Assembly: GCA_946533615.1 (NCBI GenBank)
Contig: CAMNBY010000060.1
Coordinates: 1 to 6,662, forward strand
Length of the DNA stretch: 6,662 nucleotides
Reading direction: 5' to 3'
DNA from: an uncultured Clostridia bacterium
GTDB lineage: Bacteria > Bacillota > Clostridia > Oscillospirales > Ruminococcaceae
Positions 1-5,035 of the stretch are shown here, one piece after another. Under the pieces are notes generated by a model. It worked only from the letters and a program-made list of their open reading frames with translations, made no database searches and had not been told where the DNA came from. A program made the position numbers and the translations under genes. Position 1 is the first letter of the stretch; the number at the start of each line of letters is the position of its first letter.

Positions 1-97
1 CTTGACTTGCGTCAGCAAGCCTGCGTCGAATTTAGGCAATCTGACGAAAATCTGGACGGCACATCTGATGCACAGGGGTCGTGCGGTGTTGCCTAAT
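1..97 (+). repeat. Structured intergenic repeat, copy 1
   Basis: This segment matches the reverse complement of 6557-6653. Positions 20-50 are identical over 31 bp to the reverse complement of 6604-6634, and similarity continues on both sides. Visible pairings are a 5-bp hairpin CTTGC(6-10)/GCAAG(15-19) with loop GTCA, a long-range stem TTAGGCAA(32-39)/TTGCCTAA(89-96), and an inner hairpin GCAC(70-73)/GTGC(81-84). The stems differ from copy 2 by compensatory changes while the loop and core are invariant. The copy ends about 40 bp before the -35 of the rplU promoter, so it is not part of the rplU leader. It touches the window edge, so its 5' limit is uncertain. No family is recognised; a dispersed intergenic repeat or small structured RNA is the best description. 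Confidence 0.8.
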
Positions 98-138
98 GTA
101 AAATCTTTGTGAATTTTTACGAACTTCCCCCCCATTGC

Positions 139-167
139 TTGACTTTGCGGGGGAAATGTGTTATTAT
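139..167 (+). promoter_or_regulatory. Extended -10 sigma-A promoter for rplU-prp-rpmA
   Basis: TTGACT (139-144) and TATTAT (162-167) are separated by 17 bp, and TGT directly before the -10 (159-161) supplies an extended -10 TG. Transcription would start near 174, leaving a leader of about 97 nt before rplU. The -35 lies between the arms of an inverted repeat, TTCCCCC (125-131) and GGGGGAA (149-155). This was assigned by eye from the consensus and distance. Confidence 0.75.
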
Positions 168-172
168 TATAA

Positions 173-270
173 AGCCGCTTGTTTACGGCTCCGAAAGCGC
201 ATCGTATCCTCTCACGAGACGGTGCCGCCGTCCGCAGCGAGACTAAAAGTAAAGGCAGGTGCATTCCAGA
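173..270 (+). promoter_or_regulatory. Probable L21 leader (autoregulatory 5' UTR of rplU)
   Basis: The untranslated leader between the predicted start site and rplU contains three consecutive small hairpins: AGCCG(173-177)/CGGCT(186-190), TCGT(202-205)/ACGA(214-217) and GACGG(218-222)/CCGTC(228-232). An unpaired purine-rich stretch and the AGGTG ribosome binding site (257-261) follow. Low-GC Gram-positives carry a conserved L21 leader RNA (Rfam family L21_leader) upstream of rplU-ysxB-rpmA, proposed to mediate feedback by a ribosomal protein. Position, length and hairpin content fit, but membership in that family was not tested with its covariance model. Confidence 0.5.
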
Positions 271-585
271 ATGTACGCAGTTATCGAGACCGGCGGAAAG
301 CAGTATCAGGTAAATGTCGGTGATGTAGTATTCATCGAGAAGCTTGACGCAGTTAACGCAGACGACGCTGTTACCTTCGACAAGGTACTGGCAGTTGGCG
401 GCGAGGGCAGCGTAAGCGTTGGCGCTCCTTATGTTGACGGAGCTACAGTTTCCGCTAAGGTAGTAAAGAACGGCAAGGCTAAGAAGATCACAGTCTTCAC
501 CTACAAGCCCAAGAAGGGCGAGAAGAGGAAGATGGGTCACAGACAGCCCTACACTCAGGTAAAGATCGAAGCTATCAACGCATAA
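271..585 (+). CDS. rplU: 50S ribosomal protein L21
   Basis: This 104-residue protein is of standard bL21 length. It begins MYAVIETGGKQYQV, the family's hallmark N-terminus, and ends with the basic RNA-binding segment KPKKGEKRKMGHRQPYTQVKI (about residues 79-99). L21 binds 23S rRNA in the large subunit and acts in early 50S assembly. The ATG at 271 is chosen because it gives the canonical N-terminus and lies 9 nt after AGGTG (257-261); an in-frame GTG at 259 would overlap that site. It is the first gene of the rplU-prp-rpmA operon, behind a strong promoter and a structured leader. Its stop lies 3 nt before the prp start, so the two are probably translationally coupled. Confidence 0.97.
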   Translation: MYAVIETGGKQYQVNVGDVVFIEKLDAVNADDAVTFDKVLAVGGEGSVSVGAPYVDGATVSAKVVKNGKAKKITVFTYKPKKGEKRKMGHRQPYTQVKIEAINA

Positions 586-588
586 GCG

Positions 589-909
589 ATGATAAGAGCA
601 GAGTTTTACCGAAATAGCGCCAATGTCCTGACAGGTGTCCGCATCAGCGGCCACGCAGGAATGGCAGAGGAAGGATACGACATTTGCTGTGCTTGCGTAT
701 CCTCGGCTGTCGAGCTGACAGCCAACACCATGACGGACGTCTTTATGATAAAGGCAGAGGTCAGGGTAGAAGAAAACGAAATAATCATAAGTCCGGAAAA
801 GGACGGGGACGCTGATGCAGACAAGCTTCTGCTGGGTCTGCTGACTCACCTCACTCTCCTGTCCGAGGATTTTCCGGGCCGCATCAAGATCACTGTTACG
901 GAGGTGTAA
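589..909 (+). CDS. prp: Ribosomal-processing cysteine protease Prp
   Basis: This 106-residue protein has the Prp (YsxB) signature SGHAGMAEEGYDICCACVSS. The catalytic pair falls at His22 and Cys34, the positions known for Staphylococcus aureus Prp. Prp removes the short N-terminal extension of L27 so that L27 can function in the peptidyl transferase centre. The substrate is the next gene, and the L27 here carries the matching MQFFA site, so enzyme and substrate are both present. The start at 589 lies 3 nt after the rplU stop. No clear Shine-Dalgarno sequence precedes it, so reinitiation by ribosomes finishing rplU is the likely source of translation, giving less protease than ribosomal protein. 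Its last codons hold the rpmA ribosome binding site. Cys33 and Cys36 also flank the catalytic cysteine. Confidence 0.95.
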   Translation: MIRAEFYRNSANVLTGVRISGHAGMAEEGYDICCACVSSAVELTANTMTDVFMIKAEVRVEENEIIISPEKDGDADADKLLLGLLTHLTLLSEDFPGRIKITVTEV

Positions 910-914
910 TCAAA

Positions 915-1196
915 ATGATCAGAATTTCAATGCAGTTCTTCGCTCATAAAAAGGGAATGGGCTCCACCAAGAACGGCCGTGATTCCGAGGCTAAGCGTCT
1001 TGGCGCAAAGAGAGCCGACGGCCAGAAGGTAATAGCCGGCAATATCCTGGTTCGCCAGAGAGGCACACACATCCACCCGGGCGAGAACGTAGGCCGTGGT
1101 TCTGACGATACTCTGTTCGCTTTGGCTGACGGTGTCGTAAGATTTGAGAGAATGGGCAGAGACCGCAAGAAGGTTTCCGTTTATCCTCAGGCTTAA
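915..1196 (+). CDS. rpmA: 50S ribosomal protein L27 (with Prp-cleaved N-terminal extension)
   Basis: This 93-residue bL27 begins MIRISMQFFAHKKGMGSTKN. Residues 1-9 form the extension found in Firmicutes and relatives, cleaved by Prp after the second Phe (MQFF/A) to expose AHKKG. The mature N-terminus reaches the peptidyl transferase centre. Typical L27 blocks follow: KNGRDSEAKRLGAKRADGQ (about 19-37), ILVRQRGTHIHPGENVGRG (about 44-62) and DDTLFALADGVVRFE. A strong GGAGGTG (900-906) sits 8 nt before the ATG and overlaps the end of prp, so rpmA is probably translated efficiently and independently of prp. An intrinsic terminator follows 14 nt after the stop. Confidence 0.97.
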   Translation: MIRISMQFFAHKKGMGSTKNGRDSEAKRLGAKRADGQKVIAGNILVRQRGTHIHPGENVGRGSDDTLFALADGVVRFERMGRDRKKVSVYPQA

Positions 1197-1210
1197 ATCA
1201 TTGCTAATAA

Positions 1211-1246
1211 GCCCCGAGCCTCAGCATGGTTCGGGGCCTTCTTTTT
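1211..1246 (+). terminator. Intrinsic terminator after rpmA
   Basis: The stem GCCCCGAGCC (1211-1220) pairs with GGTTCGGGGC (1228-1237) over 10 bp including one G-U pair, around a 7-nt loop. The T-rich tail CTTCTTTTT (1238-1246) follows. It is a textbook rho-independent terminator. The ribosome binding site of the next gene begins at 1247, so no promoter fits between them and this terminator must let some transcription through unless a promoter lies inside rpmA. Confidence 0.9.
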
Positions 1247-1260
1247 AGGAGGCTTCGTAA

Positions 1261-1458
1261 ATGGTGAACCCGCTTAAAAAGGATCTTAACAAGCGCTCGC
1301 CATATAACGGCGGCGTTGTGCTGTGCAGGATAGCGCTGTTCTTTTTGATCGCGGCAGCGCTTGCCTTTGGGTGGCGCCTTAGCTGTGAGCAGCCCGGGCT
1401 GAAGGCTCAGGGCGTCCGCAGCTGTCACGCAGCCGGTGTCCTACGAAGATCTGTTTGA
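1261..1458 (+). CDS. Small single-pass membrane protein, probably frameshifted at its C-terminus
   Basis: The open frame encodes 65 residues. AGGAGG (1247-1252) lies 8 nt before the ATG, which strongly supports translation. The product has a basic N-terminus (NPLKKDLNKRS), then one hydrophobic segment at about residues 18-37 (GVVLCRIALFFLIAAALAFG), so it is probably a small inner-membrane protein. No family is recognised. It sits where Bacillus carries spo0B, between rpmA and obg, but shows no resemblance to Spo0B. The last 15 residues (GVRSCHAAGVLRRSV) look non-coding and use CTA, CGA and AGA. The +1 frame from 1412 instead reads ASAAVTQPVSYEDLFEDKQSK and stops at 1475-1477, just before the obgE ribosome binding site. 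The intact gene was therefore probably 1261-1477, about 71 residues, now with one extra base near 1400-1412. Confidence 0.6.
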   Translation: MVNPLKKDLNKRSPYNGGVVLCRIALFFLIAAALAFGWRLSCEQPGLKAQGVRSCHAAGVLRRSV

Positions 1459-1501
1459 AGATAAACAGTCCAAATAATTGTACAGAAAGGAGTGCGGCGG
1501 A

Positions 1502-2779
1502 ATGTTTGTAGATGAAGCTAAAATATACGTCAAGGCAGGCGACGGCGGCGATGGCTGCGTTTCCTTCCACAGAGAGAAGTATGTAGCCGCAGGCGGCCCT
1601 GACGGCGGCGACGGCGGAAAGGGCGGAGACATCGTCTTTAAGGTCGATGATAACATCTCCAACCTGCTGGATTTCAGATACAAGAGGAAATATGTGGCGG
1701 ACAAGGGACAGAACGGCTCGGCCAAGAACTGCTCCGGCAGAAGTGCCGCCGACCTTGTGATAAATGTTCCCCGCGGCACGGTCGTCCGCGAGACCGAGAC
1801 GGGCCGTATCCTCGCAGACCTTTCGGGCGACGAGCCCGTGGTCATAGCCAAGGGCGGCAAGGGCGGACGCGGCAACGCACATTTTGCCACATCAACAAGG
1901 CAGATACCGAAATTTGCAAAGCCGGGCTTCCGCGGAGACGAATACGAGCTCACGCTTGAGCTGAAGCTTATCGCCGATGTGGGGCTTGTGGGCTTCCCGA
2001 ATGTGGGAAAATCCACGCTGATCTCGGTCGTTTCGGCAGCTAAGCCCAAGATTGCCAACTATCACTTCACGACCCTCACACCTGTGCTGGGCGTAGTAAA
2101 GATAGATGACGGCAAGAGCTTTGTCATGGCAGATATACCCGGGCTTATCGAAGGCGCCAGCGAGGGCGTCGGCCTTGGACACGAGTTTTTGCGTCACGTT
2201 GAGAGATGCCGCCTGATCGTTCACGTCATTGACGTTTCGGGCAGCGAGGGACGTGACCCGATCGAGGACTTCGAGACTATCAACCGCGAGCTTGCCGGCT
2301 TTTCGCAGGAGCTTGCAGATGCCCCGCAGATCGTTGCCGCCAACAAGAGCGACATGGCGACCGAGGAACAGATCAGCCGACTGCGTGACTACGTTGAGGA
2401 CAGGGGCTATCTCTTCTACGAGATCTCGGCAGCCACGACAAAGGGCACCAAGGAGCTTGTATTCGGTGTCTGGGAGCGTCTTGAGATGCTTCCGCCCGTA
2501 AAGCGCTTCGAGGCTCAGCCGCTCACTCAGGAGGAGCTTGACCGCAAGCTGCTCTCGCGCCGCGATTACGAGATCACCGTTGAGGACGGCGTTTACTTTG
2601 TCGAGGCCGACTGGCTCTGGGATATTCTGCGCTCGGTCAACATGGACGACTACTCCTCATTACAGTATTTCCAGAAGGTGCTGCGCTCCAGCGGCATAAT
2701 CGACAGCCTGCTTGAACGCGGCATAAGCGAGGGCGACACGGTCTCGATCTTCGACTTTGAGTTCGAGTTCGTGAACTGA
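1502..2779 (+). CDS. obgE: GTPase Obg/CgtA, 50S ribosome assembly factor
   Basis: This 425-residue protein has all three Obg domains. The glycine-rich Obg fold (about 1-158) begins MFVDEAKIYVKAGDGGDGCVSF and contains GGPDGGDGGKGGDI. The G domain has P-loop GFPNVGKST (164-172), switch I TTLTP (190-194), G3 DIPG (211-214), G4 NKSD (281-284) and G5 SAA (309-311). A C-terminal OCT domain (about 345-425) ends in the acidic FDFEFEFVN. Obg binds and hydrolyses GTP slowly and acts late in 50S assembly; it is also linked to ppGpp signalling and, in Bacillus, to sporulation and the general stress response. The ATG at 1502 is chosen over an in-frame TTG at 1478 because AAAGGAG (1486-1492) lies 9 nt before it and it gives the family N-terminus. 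Transcription probably comes from readthrough of the upstream terminator or an unseen promoter. Confidence 0.97.
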   Translation: MFVDEAKIYVKAGDGGDGCVSFHREKYVAAGGPDGGDGGKGGDIVFKVDDNISNLLDFRYKRKYVADKGQNGSAKNCSGRSAADLVINVPRGTVVRETETGRILADLSGDEPVVIAKGGKGGRGNAHFATSTRQIPKFAKPGFRGDEYELTLELKLIADVGLVGFPNVGKSTLISVVSAAKPKIANYHFTTLTPVLGVVKIDDGKSFVMADIPGLIEGASEGVGLGHEFLRHVERCRLIVHVIDVSGSEGRDPIEDFETINRELAGFSQELADAPQIVAANKSDMATEEQISRLRDYVEDRGYLFYEISAATTKGTKELVFGVWERLEMLPPVKRFEAQPLTQEELDRKLLSRRDYEITVEDGVYFVEADWLWDILRSVNMDDYSSLQYFQKVLRSSGIIDSLLERGISEGDTVSIFDFEFEFVN

Positions 2780-2831
2780 GTGCTGACGGCGCACGGTCGG
2801 TGCCCCGACGGGGCAGGTCGCGGGAGCACTC
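2778..2831 (+). other. GC-rich foldable spacer between obgE and mrnC
   Basis: This is the left part of a 151-base gap between obgE and mrnC. An outer helix GAGTGCT (2778-2784)/AGCACTC (2825-2831) encloses TGCCCC (2801-2806)/GGGGCA (2810-2815). A competing fold pairs GTGC (2780-2783)/GCAC (2791-2794) and GTCGG (2796-2800)/CCGAC (2805-2809). No T tract follows, so it is not a standard terminator. The rest of the gap (2832-2930) holds a short palindrome GAGGG (2859-2863)/CCCTC (2868-2872) and AT-rich sequence, with no convincing promoter. Confidence 0.4.
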
Positions 2832-2930
2832 GCAAGCTCGTTTACAACTGTGTTATGTGAGGGGGATCCCTCGCGAAGGAGCGTTTCAGTTTATTATCAT
2901 TTTCTATCAATGAAAGGTGATACACAGAGC

Positions 2931-3314
2931 ATGACAGAAAAGGAAGTCAATCAGTATTCTCCGCTGGCGCTGGCCTTTATGGGCGATGCTGTCTACGAGC
3001 AGCTTGTGCGTGAGCGGATACTCAGAACAGCAAATATGCCTGCCCAGAAGCTCCACGAGCTGACGATCGAAAAGGTCTGCGCCGAGTTCCAGTCCGCTGC
3101 CGTAAGGCGCCTGATAGACGAAGAGCGCCTCACCGAGCAGGAGCAGGACGTCTTCAAGCGCGGCCGCAATGCAGGCGGCATCACCGCCCCGAAGCATTCC
3201 ACGGTCGCCGAGTACCGCGCCGCCACAGGCCTCGAGTGCCTGTTCGGTTTCCTTTTCCTCTGCGGAAAGCAGGAAAGGATAAGCGAGCTCTTTGAGCTGA
3301 TAATGGGTTTTTGA
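2931..3314 (+). CDS. mrnC: Mini-ribonuclease III (23S rRNA maturation)
   Basis: This 127-residue protein is an RNase III catalytic domain with no dsRNA-binding domain, which defines Mini-III. The signature ALAFMGDAVYE spans residues 13-23, with likely metal-binding Asp19 and Glu23. KRGRNA (76-81) and ATGLECLFGFLFL (98-110, Glu102) match the other conserved blocks. In Bacillus subtilis the enzyme works as a dimer that trims both ends of 23S precursor rRNA inside the pre-50S particle, with L3 as helper. The ATG at 2931 is preferred because AAGGTG (2914-2919) lies 11 nt upstream; the in-frame ATG at 2910 and a start near 2850 have no ribosome binding site and would add non-family residues. In Bacillus mrnC follows cysS; here it follows obgE, in keeping with a 50S assembly cluster. 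A terminator follows 20 nt after the stop. Confidence 0.93.
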   Translation: MTEKEVNQYSPLALAFMGDAVYEQLVRERILRTANMPAQKLHELTIEKVCAEFQSAAVRRLIDEERLTEQEQDVFKRGRNAGGITAPKHSTVAEYRAATGLECLFGFLFLCGKQERISELFELIMGF

Positions 3315-3334
3315 GTACAAAATATTGGACAAAT

Positions 3335-3361
3335 AAAGGCACGCCCGAGGACGTGCCTTTT
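3335..3361. terminator. Bidirectional intrinsic terminator between convergent genes
   Basis: AAAGGCACG (3335-3343) pairs perfectly with CGTGCCTTT (3352-3360) around an 8-nt loop. On the plus strand the stem ends in TTTT, serving mrnC. On the minus strand the stem is followed by TTTATTTG, serving the anti-sigma gene that ends at 3375. The location between converging genes supports use in both directions. Confidence 0.85.
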
Positions 3362-3374
3362 GTTATACCTTGTA

Positions 3375-4349
3375 TCACTTGAACTCTATCCCGCCGATGG
3401 TAAGGCTCTCCGCCTCGTCAAGATCAATGGTCTGGGCGAAGAAGGCCTGTGCGGGGCCGCCTCCGTAAAGGAAGCCGCTTTTTGCCTTGAAGAGTTCCTC
3501 GGTAGTGCCGTCCTTGTAGGTGACGGTGTCTTCTCTGTAGTCCTGCTGCTCTGTGAGCGCTTCGTCGATCAGCTTCTCGGTCTCGGCGTCGTTCACGGTG
3601 AAGCCGATCTGTGTCGCCGTTATGCTGTGACCTTCACTGTCGGTGAAGTCGCGGGTCTCAAGGTTAGCCTCAAAGTCCAGCGTAAAGTTCAGCCCCTCAA
3701 GTAGCTCCCTTGCAGCTTCATCATAGTCCGTGATAACGACGTAGGCTTGCAGGTCGGGCAGGTCGCCGATGTAAGCTTCAGCCATAAATGAGATGCTGTT
3801 GTCCGACAGCCTTCCGCCAAGGGAGGCGGAGGCGGTGCGTATGCCGTTCCAGTCGTTTGCCTCGTGCTTCTTGCCATCCTCCCACATCTGGATCATGGGC
3901 AGGGTCACCCACTCAAAATCGCGGTCGTCGCCCCTGAGGTAGTTCGTTGCTGCCTCGTCGAGCGGCTTCAGGGTCATCAGTATGTGTGTGTTCCTGCCGT
4001 CGCTCATCACGCTCTCTACCGTCAGGTCAAAGTGCTCGTTGGAGACCGTGAATGCCTCGAAGCCCTTGCCCGTGTATTCAACGTCTGCAACGCCGTAGGT
4101 GTCCACCGATTCCTTGTGCATATACTTGTAGGCCGAGGCTCCCGCCGTTACTGCCAGCGCTGCCGCAGCTGCCGCCGCAGCCGTGAGGCATATCAGCTTC
4201 TTGCTTATCCTTTTCTTTGTCATAGTTATCCCTCCGCTTCTTTTTTCTTCCCTGTCCAGCAGGGCAGATAGCCGCTGCTTCCTGATGCCGTCGGGCAGGG
4301 TGTTGTGGTCGTATGCCTGTTTTATAAGCTCTTTCATTCTATCCATCAT
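3375..4349 (-). CDS. Membrane-anchored putative anti-sigma factor (DUF4179-like)
   Basis: About 324 residues. An N-terminal cytoplasmic segment of about 50 residues (MKELIKQAYDHNTLPDGIRK onward) is followed by a basic stretch KKRISKK and one membrane segment (about 52-74) containing eight consecutive alanines. A roughly 250-residue acidic exported domain follows. This layout, with the gene overlapping an upstream sigma gene by 11 nt, is typical of anti-sigma factors that hold an ECF-type sigma at the membrane. The exported domain recalls DUF4179 proteins of Clostridia, but no diagnostic motif proves it. Four ATG codons stand in tandem (4344-4355) behind GGAG (4356-4359); the third gives a 6-nt spacing and is used here. 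A second strong site, GGAGGG (4230-4235), stands 6 nt before an in-frame ATG at 4223, so a 282-residue form lacking the cytoplasmic part could also be made. The ligand or stress sensed is unknown. Confidence 0.75.
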   Translation of the reverse strand: MMDRMKELIKQAYDHNTLPDGIRKQRLSALLDREEKRSGGITMTKKRISKKLICLTAAAAAAAALAVTAGASAYKYMHKESVDTYGVADVEYTGKGFEAFTVSNEHFDLTVESVMSDGRNTHILMTLKPLDEAATNYLRGDDRDFEWVTLPMIQMWEDGKKHEANDWNGIRTASASLGGRLSDNSISFMAEAYIGDLPDLQAYVVITDYDEAARELLEGLNFTLDFEANLETRDFTDSEGHSITATQIGFTVNDAETEKLIDEALTEQQDYREDTVTYKDGTTEELFKAKSGFLYGGGPAQAFFAQTIDLDEAESLTIGGIEFK

Positions 4350-4863
4350 CATCATCTCCGATGTCTATGATCTTTCGCAGCAGCCTTCTTCCGCGCGTGA
4401 GAAGGCTTGTCACTGTCGAGCGTTTTATTCCCGTGGCTTCGCTTATCTGCTCGGTGGTCATGTCCTCGTAGTAGAAGAGGAAGATCACGGTCTTGTATTT
4501 TTCGGGAAGAGATGCCACCGCCTCAAAAAGCTCGGCGCTGTCAAAGGCTCTGTCATTTTCGCCGATGTTCAGAAGCTTTGATAAGTTGGTCGTGGGGAAT
4601 CGCTTCATTCGGCGCAGTCTGTCACGGCAGAGATTGGCGGCTGTGAGCGCCAGCCAGCCCTTCTCGTGGTCGCTGCCCGTCGGCTTGTCGGGATCTTCCA
4701 ACCACCGCAGAAAGGTGTCCTGCATCGCGTCGGCAGCGTCCTCCGTGTTCCTAAGATAGCTCATGCAGAGCTTGAACACCCGATCGGCGTGACGCTCATA
4801 AAATGCGGCGATCTCTTCCCGCGAGGGCGGAACAGCTTCGCGCCCGTTTTTGTCTCTCCGCAT
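4339..4863 (-). CDS. RNA polymerase sigma factor, sigma-70 family (ECF-like)
   Basis: This 174-residue protein has only the sigma2 and sigma4 domains, the ECF layout. Sigma2 lies at about 18-85, with region 2.2 DAADAMQDTFLRW (42-54) for core polymerase contact and GWLALTAANLCRDRLRR (69-85) in regions 2.3-2.4. A linker follows, then sigma4 at about 110-166 with LPEKYKTVIFLFYYEDMTTEQIS and a helix-turn-helix (about 136-160, TGIKRSTVTSLLTRGRRLL) for -35 recognition. The ATG at 4863 is chosen because AAAGGAG (4871-4877) lies 7 nt upstream; an in-frame ATG at 4950 has no ribosome binding site and would add 29 unrelated residues. It ends DDDDG, and the four GAT codons double as the start region of the overlapping anti-sigma gene. 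The regulon cannot be read from this window. Confidence 0.92.
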   Translation of the reverse strand: MRRDKNGREAVPPSREEIAAFYERHADRVFKLCMSYLRNTEDAADAMQDTFLRWLEDPDKPTGSDHEKGWLALTAANLCRDRLRRMKRFPTTNLSKLLNIGENDRAFDSAELFEAVASLPEKYKTVIFLFYYEDMTTEQISEATGIKRSTVTSLLTRGRRLLRKIIDIGDDDDG

Positions 4864-4974
4864 TTTATCACTCCTTTCGGCTTTCACTATATAAACGAAC
4901 GGCGCAGGGCTTTTACTGCACTGTCCGATAAGTAAATTTTCTTTTACCATTATAAGCGAATTGTGTTAAAGTTC

Positions 4975-5004
4975 TTGATACAGGGCCTGAAAAAATGCTA
5001 TAAT
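4975..5004 (+). promoter_or_regulatory. Extended -10 sigma-A promoter for the AGCS symporter
   Basis: TTGATA (4975-4980) and a perfect TATAAT (4999-5004) are 18 bp apart, with TGC just before the -10 (4996-4998) giving an extended -10. The start site would be near 5011, so the leader is only about 25 nt and leaves no room for a riboswitch. The promoter lies in the 172-bp divergent gap shared with the sigma gene. Confidence 0.85.
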
Positions 5005-5035
5005 ATTATGTCATTTATTTGGAAGGGAAGTCTTT

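Noticed and set aside
1..97. CRISPR array
   Set aside because: There are only two copies, inverted and 6.5 kb apart, with no regular spacers and no cas genes.
135..323. Small plus-strand frame across the rplU promoter and leader
   Set aside because: It covers the promoter, leader and the start of rplU in another frame, with no ribosome binding site.
1478..1501. TTG start for obgE at 1478
   Set aside because: It would place the AAAGGAG ribosome binding site inside the gene and add residues before the conserved MFVDEAKI.
1441..2058. Minus-strand open frame of about 205 codons opposite obgE
   Set aside because: It is antisense to the conserved Obg domain, has Ser/Pro-rich low-complexity composition and no ribosome binding site, as expected for a shadow of a GC-rich gene.
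2850..2930. N-terminally extended Mini-III starting near 2850 or at 2910
   Set aside because: No ribosome binding site precedes either start and the extra residues are not part of the RNase III fold. AAGGTG serves the ATG at 2931.
4864..4950. Longer sigma factor starting at the ATG at 4950
   Set aside because: There is no ribosome binding site and the added 29 residues do not resemble sigma2. AAAGGAG precedes the ATG at 4863.
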